Assembly (NCBI GenBank): GCA_947034895.1
Contig: OX344761.1
Coordinates: forward strand, 69,253,839 to 69,317,838
DNA: 64,000 nt
Reading direction: 5' to 3'
From: Rhytidiadelphus loreus
Taxonomy: Eukaryota > Streptophyta > Bryopsida > Hypnales > Hylocomiaceae
Shown: positions 1-11,936 of the stretch, in pieces
Layout of the letters: every line of letters begins with the position of its first letter
Position numbering within the stretch: the stretch's first letter is position 1
Notes under the pieces: generated by a model
What the model was told of the DNA's origin: nothing
The model's database searches: none
What the model saw: only the letters and a program-made list of their open reading frames with translations
Position numbers and translations under genes: made by a program

Positions 1-2774
1 CAAAGACCCAAACTGCTTTGCTATCCCCATACGCAAAATAAACCATTGCCCTTGAATTAAAAAATCACTTAACTAGTATTTCATTTCAATACTCACCCCT
101 CCTAAGTCCTAGACTTTAGAGTTTAGAGTTTTAGGATCCCATTACACAAATTAAAGGGTGATGTCTAATGATTGAATATTTGAAATCATAAACAATTTGG
201 GTAATGCTTCATTTCATTCCCAAAGACCCAAACTGCTTTGCTATCCCTATATGCAAAATAAACCATTGCCCTTGAATTAAAAATTACTTAACTAGTATTT
301 CATTTCAATACCCACCCCTTTTATTTTTCCCATTACAAGAATTTGTTGTTAAAGTCTTCAAGACCTAAATCCTTGTAGCCTTTTTTTCCGGAAAAAAACC
401 TTCAAGCATATTTTAAAGCATTATAATTTGTATTTGATTTAAATTTGAAACCTTGTAGCTTCGTATTGAAAAAACAAAGACTTAAACCAAAACCTTGAGA
501 AGTATACGTTGGTAATGGTTTGATTTGTAAACTTCAAATCCAAAATCACAAATACCTTTTCTTTAGAAGAATAAAATATAAACCCTTGAACTCGAATTAA
601 ACAAAATATGTACCTTGACTTTCATTAGGACTCCAAACCCTTTGGGATTTTTTTCATACAAATTTTGTCCTTCTTGTTTGGAAGTTCAATTTCATTTTCT
701 AATTTTTTTTTGGTTTCCAACTTTACATGGGTCCTACTTCTCAAGTACTTGATGAAGGCAAGAAATTGAAGTCCGGCCTCAAGAAGGGAGTGACATGCTT
801 CAATACGTTGTCTTTGAACTCAAAAAGTGGTTGGACCTCTTAATGTAGCCATTGACTTGAAGATATTCCCCGTGCTCAAATTAAGGGTTGACTACATTAA
901 TTGGTTCTCCTTCCTTTATGGGAAGGAAGAATCCCATGACTAAATTCATACCAAAGTTTAGTGTGGGACCTCCGCGGCATTATAAACTTGTTTTTGAAGG
1001 GATTTCCAAATCCTTATAACCCGTACTTACAACTTGAAGCCCTTGAACTACAAGCACATAACATTTAACTTGTATTTGATTTGAATTTTAAATACTTGCA
1101 GCAACAATTTACCAACACCATAAAGCCTTCAAGTCTTCAACTATAACTAAACAAAACATAACTTCTATTTGATTTGAAATCCAAACCCTTGTAGCATCTA
1201 GTAACAAGACTAAAGCCTTGAACTTACTTCCAAACCACTTGCATTTTGTTTCCTTTCCAAATCCTTGTAGCCTCTATTTTCAAAAATAAACCCTTCAACT
1301 ACATTTGAATACATTGTAATACATTAATGATGTGAATTCCATACCCTTATAGCCCCTATTACCAAAAATAAACCCATCAAATTAGAAGTTTACAAAATAT
1401 AACTTGTGTTTGATTTGTTTTTTGAACTCCGAACCCTTTTAGTTTCTATTTAGAGAATTAAAAAATGCATCTTTCAACTTGAATTTTTTTAAATGTGTAC
1501 CTTGTCTTCTGTTAGAAATCCAAAAAGTTCTAGCATCCAATTCATTTTTTTTTGGGCAAGTGTGCAAGTTAATTTTCATTTTTTGAAATCTACTTTTTTA
1601 TAGGTGGGAACTAGTTCTCAAGTCCTTGGGGAAGCCAAGAAGGTCAAGTGAGGCACAAAAAAGGAGCCACATCCTTCCATGAATTGTCTTTGAACTCAAA
1701 AAGTAGTTGGACCTCTTCATGCAGCCATTGACTTGTTAATATTCCCCGAGCTCAAATTAAGGGCTGACTACATTAATGGTTTCTCCTTCTCCATGGGAAG
1801 GAGGAATCCCATGCCCATTTCAAATGTGAAGCTGAAGTTCAACCCCCCTTCGTTGTCCTCCTTTATGTCTGCGCCCTGACAATAAGTCCACGCCCTGACA
1901 ACAAGTCCCCACCTGTACGTCCGCGCCCTAACAAGAAGTCCGCGCCCTGACGTGGGGGTAGCATGTGACCTGAACTCCCTCCAAGCCAAATCTGAACACA
2001 CGAACTCACAAACTTGAATACAAAAATATCTTAACTAATAATTCATTTCAATCCCCAAACCTCAAGTAGCCCATTACAAAAAAAACCCGTTGAAGGTGAA
2101 TTCCAAAAAAAGCTTAAAAAGTATCTCATCTCAATTCCAAACCCTTCTACGATCCCATTACCCAAATACACCATTGAACTTGAATTCTAGAATAACGTAA
2201 CTAATATTTAATTTCACTGCCAAACCCTTTTAGTATCCCCGTTACAAGAATATACCGTTAAAGTCTTGAAGGCCGAAACACTTGTAGCCTCTTCTTCCAA
2301 AAACAAACCCTTCAAGTATATTTCAATGCATTATAATTTGTATTTGATTTCAATCCAAGCCCTTGTAGCTTCCTATTTCAAAATTAAACTCTTGAACCAA
2401 AAGCCAAAAAAGTATAAGTTGGTTATGATTTGATTTGTAAACTCCAAACTCCAAATCGCAAATAGGTTCTATTTAGAAGAATAAAAATGAACCCTTGAAC
2501 TTGAATTTAAACAAATATGTACCTTGTCTTTCATTAGGACTCCAAACCCTTTGGGATTCTATCCACACAAATTTTGTCCTTCTTGTTTGGAAGTTTAGTT
2601 TCATTTTCTAAATTATTATTTTTTGGGTGGGTCCTAGTTCTCAAGTGCTTGATGAAGGGATTGAAGGCAAGAAGGAGAAGTCCGGCCCAAGAAGGGAGCA
2701 ACATCCTTCTATACATTGTCTTTAAACTCAAAAAGTTGTTGGACCTCTTAATGTAGCCATTGACTTGAAGATAT
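1..2774. repeat. Divergent tandem repeat array
   Basis: Related blocks recur with partial similarity. The first 90 bases repeat at 221-310. The block with 'tttcattaggactccaaacc' occurs near 620 and 2530, with a diverged version near 1500, each followed about 300 bases later by 'attgacttgaagatatt' or a variant (about 850, 1728, 2760). The unit is therefore about 0.9-1 kb and appears three times. The third copy is broken at 2774 by an insertion and continues at 6617. Short pieces of the 'tccgcgccctgacaa' minisatellite lie at 1865-1960. I see no gene; the short open frames here are not supported by any domain or splice pattern. Confidence 0.7.
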
Positions 2775-5700
2775 TGTCGCGTACCAAAATGAAGAATGTA
2801 GGTTTGTTAGGAAGAAAGTAGGAACAATGTTGGAGTATTAGCAAAAAATTTCATGGATCATATGGATAAATTAGAACTATTCCCATATTTAACATTTCAT
2901 TACAATGACGGTAATAGTAAAAAGATAAAAAGGTTAAGAAAGGGAATTAAGTTTCCCAGTCATAACCAGGAAACCGGATGAGTTAGAACCGGATCCGAAT
3001 CCATCAGATAAGAAAAACAGATACTGGACTAACCGGATATCAATTTAAGACTACTACCGAATTCCTAGTTCATAGACTGGAGTCTATCGGCCCTACCGGA
3101 GGAGTAGTGAGACCGTTGGGACACGCCGGATCCTCCTTAATGATGAAACCAACTGTCTTCCAACGGCAGGAACTAGTTTCCGGAAATAAGTTTAGGGTTA
3201 ACTAAGTTTACTTAACTCAGAGTTTAGTGAACTAGTAATATCTTTACGAGCATTCAGAGTGGGTTTTCGCACTTGGAGGAGTGGTTAGCTGAGTTTCCGC
3301 ATCCGGAGGAGAGGAAAGGGATCCGGTAGACTACAGCGTATAGTAATTGACTATTGGAGCGGCGTGAGGGACCTGCATCCGTGAGCGATCCAGCAGCGAT
3401 GGTGAGAGCAGAAGGGAGCGGTTCTCTTTCTCTCAAGATCAAGACGATCTATCCGGCCATACCCAAGAACGAGGTAGAGCGGAAGGAGTTGGGGGAGGAT
3501 CTGAGCCAACTGGGATGTCTTGGATTTCTGCACCGACCTTGGAGTTTGAAGGACGAAGAGATGATCCTGGAGCTGATGGAGGCGCAATCTAACGAGTGGG
3601 CAAAGACCAACCGTGCTCTTCCGGCAAAGTGGACGATCGAAACTTGGAAGAAGATCTACGACTTTCCGCGCGCAGGAGAAGGGATGGCTTCCCGAACCGA
3701 CAAGTTCGCGGAGGGTAAGTTTGCAAATCCTCCAAACCCTAAGGATGGTTATGCAGTCGCAGACTGTAAGTCAGGGAGAAATAGGAGATTGCTGGAATTT
3801 ATAGTCCTAGTTCTGTATCCGGAACGGCCAAACCGGATCACAGTGACTTGGGCGAATACAATATTCGGAGCACTGAGTGGGGATAGGAAAGTCTTCTGGG
3901 GAGGAATAGTGAAGGACCTAGTCGGGAAAATGGTTAGTACCCTAGGCAATACGAAGGGTACTTTGATTGGGCCTTTCCTTTTCCATTTATATGATTATCT
4001 GGGGACGCTCAGAGGTCAGGAGAGGACCGTATACAAGGCAACAGCCACCTTAGTGAAACTGAACATTGCTCCACCCCGAGAGCGTGGAGAAGGGGGAAGG
4101 AAAGAATCGGATGAGGATTCCGAAAAGGCCTCGTCGGAGAAGAAGAGAGGGTCATCCGAGAGGAAAGGAAGGTCAGGAAAGGTCCCAGCATCCGCGAAGA
4201 AGAAAGGTCCCAAGAGTGAAAAGCGGAGGTCGGCAGAACTGGAAGTGCAAGGAGTCGACTCATTAGGGAGGATTATCTCGGATCTTGAGGTGATCAGAGA
4301 GGAGGTAGATACGGAAAGAGGAGCAGTAAGAAATGTTTGTAAATTGCTTGGTGGGATTTCCGTGTCTGAGTTAGCAAAAAAGGTCGAGGGTTTGATCCGG
4401 GATTCAGATACCCAAAAGTCGGAAACCCGGATCCAGGAACTGACCGATAGGAACAAGGATCTCCATTGGCAGTTAGAGAAGAGTTTGGAGAAGGAAAAGG
4501 AAGTGAGAGAACTTTCTTTGGAGTCTGAGGAAACCCTCAAGAGAGTTAGGAGCTTTGTTTCCAATTCTGGGGACGTGTTGAACAAGGCCAAGCTTTATGA
4601 TGAGGAAATCCACAAGGTTGGCGAGGAAGCAGCAGCGAAGGCAGTAATGGTGCTAGCAGAGTATTCCGAGCAAGTAGAGAAGTTCATATATGAGATCCGG
4701 GACAGCCTCCAGCAAGCTGGGTACTTAACGGGATCCGGTAAGGAGGAAGCAACACCAATACGGCCAAAACTCGATATGCCTCCTCCCTCGCCAGTTAATC
4801 CAAAGGAGCGTTTAGATGCAGAGAAGACGCCATCCAAGAGTTCCTCCTTGGGTAAGAAGGAGACGAGATCGGGGTCTGTACTCAGATCCGGTTCTAAGGA
4901 GCGAACCCGGAAGTTAGAGTCCGGATTAGGAACACCTCAAAGTAAAGGTTCCAAGCCTTCTTCCAGTACTCTCAGCACTATGAAGAAGAAGAGTACATCC
5001 AAGAGGGCTAGAGAGGAGTCACTCGAGAAGGTACAATTTGAGGAGGACGAATCTCCCGAGGTCTCAGAAAAGGAAGAGAGTGATACATGATCCGAATCCG
5101 GGTCTGATGAAGAAGAGGATACGGTGGCGATTTCACCAACGCACTTCAAGGAGAAGACTTTGACTTCATCAAAGGGTACGGGGGCCAAGGGAAAGCCACC
5201 CACCAGCAGGAAACAACCGCCAAGGAAAGGTGTTGTGAAAACCGAGGAACCTTCTCCAAAACGGGCAAAGAAGTAGTGGTTAACTTTAGTTAGTTTGAAG
5301 TAGTTAGGGTGAGTTTCTTAAGTAACTTCAGCTTGGCTAGAGAAAACTTAAGTTTTTGGTAGGCAGTAAACAGTTAGTTCAGTGTTTTTAGAAACATACA
5401 CTCGGAACTGCAATCTAACTGCAATCTTCCGGATTTTACGGATAGGAATCCACGTTGTGTGGATCGACTTGTAAATAGAACAGGTAGTTAAGTGGATCTT
5501 TGGGTGCCCTTTAGGGTGCCTTGGAGTGAGTATTTAGGGGCGGAAATTGTTTGAAGCTCCGGGCGTTCTTACCCTTGTTGTTTTCTTCATTTTTGTAAAG
5601 TTCAGAAATCCTTTTGCATTCGTTGGTCTGAACAAGTCTTAACTGTGTAGTTGGTATTCCTTGCGGCTAGATTGTCTTTGCATTGTGTGGATGAGAGGAA

Positions 5701-6616
5701 GAATCTCCTGGATCTTGTTTGGATCCGATTTCAGGAGTCTTAGAATTTGGTGGTTAAATCTTTGTGTATTGGGAGGGAGTTCTCGTTGTTGAAGTTTCTC
5801 AAGTGTCTTCTGAGCAAAATAGCCATTCTTAGATTGGATAAATCTTTCGGGAGTGAAGGATAAATGCTAGCCGACGTCTAGAGAGGTTCTGCTGAATCCG
5901 GGAGAGAGGAATGGGAAGATAGTTGGGATCCCCCAGTTATTAAGGTACCAGATTTGACTCTTGGGGTTTTGTCCGGATAAGTCCGTCGTTGTAGCAAGAG
6001 AGGATTGTAGGGGTTTCCTGAGTGACCTACCAGTCTGGATTAGTTTTCGGGTTGTCTGTGAGGAAGAATCCGCATCCCAATTTCTGTGTTTTTGTCTATG
6101 TGTTGTTTTTAGTGAAACTTCAATCACTTCAATCTATCGAAGGGTAGGGTATACGTTCCCTTCCTCAACCCCAAGAGTGGAATCCTCTGATATAGAGGTT
6201 AAACTATTTGTTACTTTGGTTACAAGGATCACCAGATCCGGATCCGGGAAAGGTACAGAATAACAACACTCCTCCCGAATCCGTGTTTGCATGATAGGAT
6301 AAAGAAGTTATAATTGTCTATGAGAAAGATACATACTTGTTAGACTTTAGGGTATGTGTTAGTTGCAATGTGGTGGTTGATTAACTCAAGAAGAGAAGGT
6401 AGTTTTAGGACGAGTAGGACAAAGAAGTGCAGTTCCTAGTTCGAAAATCCGGATTCCTTTGACTTGGGTTATTTTGTGTGTTTTCCATATATACACATCC
6501 GGAATTTTGAGAAACCTATGAGCGAGATCCTTTGGGAACGATACACGAGTCACTTTAGGTGTTTTACGTCAATTTAACGCCTAAAAGTGGGATTTGTGCT
6601 TTGCTGTTCTATGACA
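2775..6616. mobile_element. 3.84-kb insertion with 5-bp target duplication
   Basis: The insertion starts TGTCGCG and ends TATGACA, so the tips are TGTC/GACA, and it is flanked by GATAT at 2770-2774 and 6617-6621. Other copies of the surrounding repeat have the uninterrupted sequence 'gatattccccg' at this place, which gives an empty-site comparison. TG...CA ends and a 5-bp duplication are typical of LTR retrotransposons. However, I found no second copy of the terminal sequence inside, so it is either a long solo LTR or a large non-autonomous derivative. It is clearly GC-richer than its host repeat and carries one long plus-strand ORF at 3399. From 5277 to 6616 I see no further gene. Confidence 0.75.
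3399..5090 (+). CDS. Gag-like / coiled-coil retroelement protein (in-frame TGA, frame continues to 5276)
   Basis: This is a 563-residue frame from the ATG at 3399; 45 more nucleotides are open upstream without an ATG. The N-terminal ~215 residues form a compact folded segment with 'GALSGDRKVFWGGIVKDLV' and 'GPFLFHLYDYL', resembling the capsid-side or 'putative plant transposon' proteins of plant retroelements. I recognise the style but cannot name a family. A Lys/Ser/Glu-rich linker follows (about 220-280), then a long coiled coil (about 285-450), then a Ser/Lys-rich tail. The frame stops at TGA 5088-5090 but stays open and similar in composition (acidic SDEEED, then basic KRAKK) to TAG at 5274-5276. 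The TGA is therefore probably a mutation, or less likely a readthrough site. It is the only large ORF of the 2775-6616 insertion; no protease, RT or integrase is present. Confidence 0.6.
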   Translation: MVRAEGSGSLSLKIKTIYPAIPKNEVERKELGEDLSQLGCLGFLHRPWSLKDEEMILELMEAQSNEWAKTNRALPAKWTIETWKKIYDFPRAGEGMASRTDKFAEGKFANPPNPKDGYAVADCKSGRNRRLLEFIVLVLYPERPNRITVTWANTIFGALSGDRKVFWGGIVKDLVGKMVSTLGNTKGTLIGPFLFHLYDYLGTLRGQERTVYKATATLVKLNIAPPRERGEGGRKESDEDSEKASSEKKRGSSERKGRSGKVPASAKKKGPKSEKRRSAELEVQGVDSLGRIISDLEVIREEVDTERGAVRNVCKLLGGISVSELAKKVEGLIRDSDTQKSETRIQELTDRNKDLHWQLEKSLEKEKEVRELSLESEETLKRVRSFVSNSGDVLNKAKLYDEEIHKVGEEAAAKAVMVLAEYSEQVEKFIYEIRDSLQQAGYLTGSGKEEATPIRPKLDMPPPSPVNPKERLDAEKTPSKSSSLGKKETRSGSVLRSGSKERTRKLESGLGTPQSKGSKPSSSTLSTMKKKSTSKRAREESLEKVQFEEDESPEVSEKEESDT

Positions 6617-6621
6617 GATAT

Positions 6622-7250
6622 TCTCCAAACTCAAATGAAGGGTTGGCTGCATTAATGGTTTCCTCCTCTCCATGGGAAAGAAGAATCCCATAACGAAGTG
6701 TAAAGAAAGTTTGACTTCTTCCCCCCACAGTATAGCTAAGGAGTGGGACGTCCGCACCTCTACGTCCGCGCCCTGACAATAAGTCCCCGCCCCTACGTCC
6801 GCGCCCTAACAAGAAGTCCTCGCCCCTAAGTCCGCGCCCTGACAATAAGTCCACGCCCTGACAACAAGTCTCCGCCCCTACGTCCGCGCCTTAACAATAA
6901 GTCCCCGCCCCTACGTCCGCGCCCTGACAAGAAGTCCACGCCTTGACAACAAGTCCCCGCCCCTACGTCCGCGCCCTGACAAGAAGTTCACGCCCTGACA
7001 ACAAGTCCCTGCCTCTACATCCTTGCCCCTACGTCCACGCCCTGACGTCCGTGCTTGTCCGTCCGTGCCCTACACTGACGTCCCCGCCCTGGCTTTCACG
7101 TCCGCGTCTTGATTCCAACGTGGACAACCACGCTGGAAGCGATTTTTCACTTAGAAAATTTCCATGGCTTCAAAAATGAATGGTGTTCGGAGTGTTCGAA
7201 CCGTCCGTCCGTTCGGTCCGATCACTCCGACCCGTCCGGTATGACAACCC
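6622..7250. repeat. Repeat continuation and GC-rich minisatellite
   Basis: After the insertion the 1-2774 repeat resumes ('ctccaaactcaaatgaaggg'). From about 6745 to 7110 it becomes a minisatellite of roughly 15-30-bp variable units built on 'cccctacgtccgcgccctgacaacaagtc'-like sequence. The segment 7180-7247 ('gtccgtccgttcggtccg...gacaaccctg') resembles the right side of the TIR element at 26265-26561. Open frames across it are by-products of the repeat. Confidence 0.65.
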
Positions 7251-7446
7251 TGAGAGAAAGGGGTGTTTTAAGTAGAGATAAGATATTAAGTAATGACCTT
7301 TATGTAGATTTTTAGTAAAAATTTACTGAAAATACATGTACTTTCAGTAAATTTTGACTAAAAATCTACATAAAGGTCATTACTTAATATCTTATCTCCA
7401 GGACTATACTTAAAAACACATTTAAACACCCCTTTCTCTTGTTAGT
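7251..7446. mobile_element. CACTA-type foldback MITE, copy A (left end damaged)
   Basis: The two halves are near-perfect inverted repeats, for example 'agataagatattaagtaatg' near 7275 and its complement near 7380. The ends read GAGAAAGGGGTGTTTTAAGTA and, inverted, CACCCCTTTCTCTTG. The terminal CACTACA of the intact copies at 23848 and 24474 is missing on the left, where an unrelated sequence ending GACAACCCTG abuts. It is non-coding. Confidence 0.7.
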
Positions 7447-8191
7447 CTAGTGAATCTCTTGTTAGAACAATTGCACCATTGAGATTAGTGTGTTTCAATT
7501 CCATCTTAAACCTATTAATAGTTTTGTTTTCCGTTCAATCTTGAATCTACTTCTACATAACAATTTTTTAATGAGTAAAAATTAAGTCTTTTTTTCAAAT
7601 TCTTTTTCTTACACTCTCAACAATCAACACAATTCTTTAGTATAAAGAATTCAAAATTCAAAATTAATAGTACAAAAATTCTAAGCTAAGAAAATTCAAA
7701 GTCAAAAGATCTAATCAAGCAAGGTAGAAAAAAAAATTCTTCACTTTCAATCCAAATAACTTGGTTGCTATCTACATACTCAAAGCTGCTGAAAATTTCT
7801 TCTATACACTTTTACACTAATGTAGTGGAAGATCCTATGGTTAGATGTGCCAAAAAAAATTAAAAAGTTTCTTCTCTTTGCAATAGAAATGACAATTTCA
7901 ATGGTTTTTGATGGAAAGGTCTTTGGGTTTTAGGGGTTAAAATTCATTTTTCACCACCTATTTTTGTTAAATTCTCTTAAAAATCAAGATTCATGGATTC
8001 TTCACTTCAAGAGCTGTAAGATTTTGTTAAACTAGAATGAAATACAACACTTCTTATTCCATTAAAATGCATTATACATAATTAAAATCAAGCCTTATAA
8101 AAGTGGGAGTTGCATATCCAAACTTGTATTATCAATTTGCAACATGACACATAAATAGGGGAGCATGTTGAAGAGAAGGAGGTTGTATCTC
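7447..8191. other. AT-rich non-coding stretch
   Basis: I see no coding frame, splice structure or RNA gene. It contains 'ttttaggggttaaaa' at about 7929, a terminal-type motif shared with repeats ending at 11081 and 61845. Confidence 0.5.
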
Positions 8192-9164
8192 AAGTCTAGC
8201 CCTTAACCCCAAAGTGACAAAGAGGACAAAAAGTGTCCTTAGTCACACAATTTAAGGTCCAGTTCAAAGTGCTATAACTTTTGCATCCAAGGTCCAAATT
8301 CAATAAAAACTTGTTGGGAATGTTGCATTCTCCCTTCTAATTTGTATGGTAAAATTTTCAGATCAATCCAAGATTTATTGATTTTTTGGAAGCCAATCGA
8401 AGTTCACAACTTCAATTTGAGTTCACCAAACTGCATTTTAGGGCTGCAACTTCGGGGCCTTGTATCTCCTTCATCCATTGCTCATTTTCAATAAAATTTG
8501 TTGGATTTTGTTTCCCTTGAAGTATAGTTATTGTGGTAAAGTTTTTATGTCAATCTAAGTTGTTTTGAATGTTTGGGACCAATTCGAAGTTCAAAATCCT
8601 GCCATTTTTGGAGTATAGTGAACTTTGGTGGCTTGTTTCTTCTTCGTAGAAAGTTTATTTTCAATAATTCTTTTTGGAAAAGTTGCGTATACTAGTCTAG
8701 TTTGTGTGGCTAAATTTCATGTTAATCCAAGAATTAATGAGTGACTAAGAAGCATTCTAGTAGAAGGAGGTTCACCTTTAAATGTGTTTTTTGCAATTTT
8801 TCTTGTTGATTTTTGACATTTCAAAGCCATTTTTTTTCCACCAATGTGTTTGTATACTAGTTTTGAATAATTTTTTAGTGTAAAGTTTTTACATTTGAGT
8901 AGATTTAGAAATCAAATTTCACCTCCAAATGTGTTTTTGGGAAAATTTCAGCATCCATTTTCAACACTAAAACATTATGATCTTGCAATCTATGTGGCCA
9001 AATGACTTCAAATTTTCTACATGTCCTCTACAACATGTACACTACAAGTTTGTACGGTTGAGATTTGTATAACTTGAAGACATTTAGATCCATAAAGCTT
9101 CAAAAGCAATGATATTTTTGAACCCCAAAAATTGAATGTCACTTTGGGGTTAAAGGACAGACCT
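8192..9164. mobile_element. TIR-bounded non-autonomous element, about 0.97 kb
   Basis: The left end reads AAGTCTAGCCCTTAACCCC then AAAGTGAC. The right end, inverted, reads AGGTCTGTCCTTTAACCCC then AAAGTGAC. This makes an imperfect terminal inverted repeat of about 27 bp. No protein-coding potential is visible. A clear target duplication is not visible, so the exact ends are uncertain. Confidence 0.55.
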
Positions 9165-10124
9165 ATCACCATTGATTTCAAGCCTCAATGCTCATTACAT
9201 AGTTTGTTGCCATTTTGCAAGTAGATATGAATAAAGAATTTTACATATATTTTTTAGTGATGAAAATATATGTTTTAATTACTTCACTAATTTTTTTTAA
9301 TATTTTTTACAAAAAATTGATTTTTTTGAGAATTTTTGAAGATTAAGTGAAGAAAATTCATATCAAATAGAAAATTATTTCAAAAAATAGAAAAATTTAA
9401 CCATGTGTGTACATTATAATGATGAACATCAAGGTGTAAATTGAATTTTCGTATCATTCTATTATTAGAATTTAACAAACATTGAAAATACTTCCAAAGT
9501 TCAAATTGCAATAAAACATTCATTATTAGGAATTTTTTTAGAACTTAAATTGGAGTTGAAACTAAAGTAGGCAGTGACCTTTGTTTTTCTTGTTGGGCTC
9601 AAACTCCAAAAATATCATTTTTGTGAAGAAATTTCAAATTTAGAGCAAGGAGACACAACTTTCCAATTTACACTAAAAATAACATATTTTGTGATCCATT
9701 TTTTTACTAACCTCTCATTTATGTGAAGAGAAAAATCAACAAGTGTACAATCTCAACTCAATACTCTTCTTAATCCAAAAATGAAAGGTCAACAAGCAAA
9801 ATGGGGATGAAAAAACACTTGCAATACATTGTACTTTCAACAAACTGCCAACTAGGCTCCACAAAATGGCTCTTGTGGCATTCCTAGGCTAGACAACAAA
9901 AAAAGAACAATTCAGAAAGTACAACATCTTCCTTTTTTTTAAGCTTCACAGTTTTTCTACATAAATACAAAAGTTAGCCTATCTACAAGTTCTCCTTGTC
10001 CTTTGGTACGGGGGTTGATAGTGACATTCCAAGTCATATTTTATGAAGTGTTGAATTCATAAGAGATCATCATAAATCATTTATGAGCTTTGAGGCTTTA
10101 GACAATTACTGAACATATTGATTC
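9165..10124. other. AT-rich non-coding stretch
   Basis: Low-complexity AT-rich DNA without an ORF, splice pattern or recognisable repeat end. Confidence 0.5.
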
Positions 10125-11081
10125 TTAAACCGTAAAGGTTTTTCACTATGTTTTCACCAAAGATGCTACAAAACTGCTATTTGTAGTACAAGTACCAAAT
10201 TTTAGAAAAGAAAATAATTTTGAACGATTTAATTTTAGAAACTTGTAGTGCGTTGATTTAGAAAAAGTGGAAAAAGTTTCAGAAGTTTCCTTCATGTGGA
10301 TTGCAAGATATTAGCATTTGGAGTGACAAAAATCCTTTTGGAGGTCCTGCAAAAAACTTGGCAACTACACTTCACTAGGTCACCTTTTTATTGATAAATA
10401 TCCAAAATAGTTGTAATTCTTTGGATTTCATTCTTCAAAGCAAGTTGGCTACACGCTTGGAAAATTTCAAATCATTTGAAATTCTACAACATATAGGAAA
10501 AAAATAGTAAGTAGGAAGAAGTAGAGAATGATTCAAAATACTAATTTGTTAACAATTTATTTATGGAATTGAAAAATTCCAATCCCAATGGTTGTAATGT
10601 TGTAATAAAAAAATCTGCACCCAATGTTTTTATTTTTTTCCAAAAACATTGATAATTGAGTGAAAAGAAGGCCTTCAAAGTTTATCTTAGAGTAGAGATT
10701 CCATAACTACCTACAAACTACTCACAACTTAAACTCCTCATAACTTTCATCTCATTAATCAAAATGGAATAATTCAAAGCTTTCCATGTACATATAAATC
10801 TATAGAATCAATTTCAAATTTTTATTTCTTAAAGAAGTGATTTTAAGGAAGTTTTCTTTAGTTGCCGAGTCTAGTACCCGCAAAGCAAAGAAAACTACAT
10901 ATCATGCAATAACTTTTCAACCATGTAGTCAAAAGTTATGAAAATTGTTGGGCCTTAAAGCTACTCATGCATATGTTGTGTGAAAATTTCAAAAAATAAA
11001 ATAAATTTTTTGTTTGTAGTGAGCTACCCAAAATCACTATGTAAGTTGTCCAAAAATGTTGTTTGTTTTTTAGGGGTTAAA
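10125..11081. repeat. Dispersed ~0.95-kb repeat, copy 1
   Basis: It matches 60928-61845 over nearly its whole length in the same orientation, for example 'tagtacaagtacca' and 'agaagtagagaatgattcaaaata'. Ends resemble inverted TTTAACCCCTAAA motifs (right end TAGGGGTTAA), suggesting a non-autonomous TIR element. It ends about 60 bp before the Mutator-like element. Non-coding. Confidence 0.65.
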
Positions 11082-11134
11082 TGCTTAAATTGTATCTTGA
11101 ATTTCTACATATTCTACTTACATCTTTATGCATA

Positions 11135-11144
11135 TATTAATGTT
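11135..11144. repeat. Target site duplication (left) of the Mutator-like element
   Basis: TATTAATGTT is repeated without mismatch at 19203-19212, exactly outside the terminal inverted repeats. Mutator-like elements make 9-11-bp duplications. Confidence 0.85.
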
Positions 11145-11156
11145 CAACGACGCTAG

Positions 11157-11222
11157 CATGTGAGCATGGAGCGGTGAGCTTGTGAGCTATGAGCAATGAG
11201 CTTGTGAGCTGTGAGCGTTGGA
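11157..11222. repeat. Subterminal GAGC heptamer array, left
   Basis: Repeats of (G/A)TGAGCN form a short array that is mirrored at 19160-19193 at the other end of the element and resembles arrays at 59766-59812 and 62076-62135. Arrays of this kind are often transposase binding sites; that role is inferred. Confidence 0.6.
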
Positions 11223-11936
11223 GTTATGTTTTTTAGACTTTTATACCGAAAACACATATTTTTTGAAAAAAAAAATTAAAATTTGTGGATTTTGGTTATA
11301 TTTCAAACAAATTTAAGGACCTATGACTACTATCCCTATTACCGTGGATTCAAAGGATTTTTGTGCACAGTCTGCCAAGGTTCAATTAATGTGGAATTTC
11401 TTTCAGCCACCACTATTCCACTCCATACAACCTAATGGAGTGACCACTCATGGAATGTCATGCTTGTATAAAATACAAGAAACCTACTTTCAAAAAATGA
11501 AAAAAAAATGAACCAAAATTGAAGAGGAGAAATGAAAAAAAGAATATAAATGAATAAAGTAATTAAAAAAAAAATGATGAACATGGAAAAAGAAAAAAAA
11601 AAGAAAATGAGAAAAATGTGAAAAGAGAAAGGAAAAAGAAAAGAAAGAAAATGAAGATAATATGGTCAAGAGAAAGACCAAAATAGATTTGGGATATAAA
11701 ATTTAAGGTACGCAGTTCAGGGTAAGGATGTACACTTGTAGCTCTCAACCATTGATACATTCTTTTTGTAAAACATATGAATCATGACATATATAAGTTA
11801 ACTTTGTAAACACATAAGCAATGTCCTTTCTATAGCCACAAAATCCTTTCAATCGTAATAAGTAAATGAAAACATTATGACTGAAGTAAAAAGCAAAATG
11901 TAGATATGCCTATTCTAAAACTATGATGATCCCTAC
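11223..11936. other. Non-coding part of the Mutator-like element
   Basis: AT-rich and partly simple A/G sequence (11500-11680). The ORFs through the A/G tract are compositional. It lies 3' of the SWIM gene and may hold its 3' UTR. Confidence 0.4.

Noticed and set aside
4016..4591. 191-codon minus-strand ORF inside the gag-like gene
   Set aside because: Ser/Leu/Phe-rich antisense of a Glu/Lys-rich coiled coil; a shadow frame.
6609..7179. ORFs across the Cys/Gly/Arg-rich minisatellite
   Set aside because: Repeat-derived in both strands, with no consistent start or domain.
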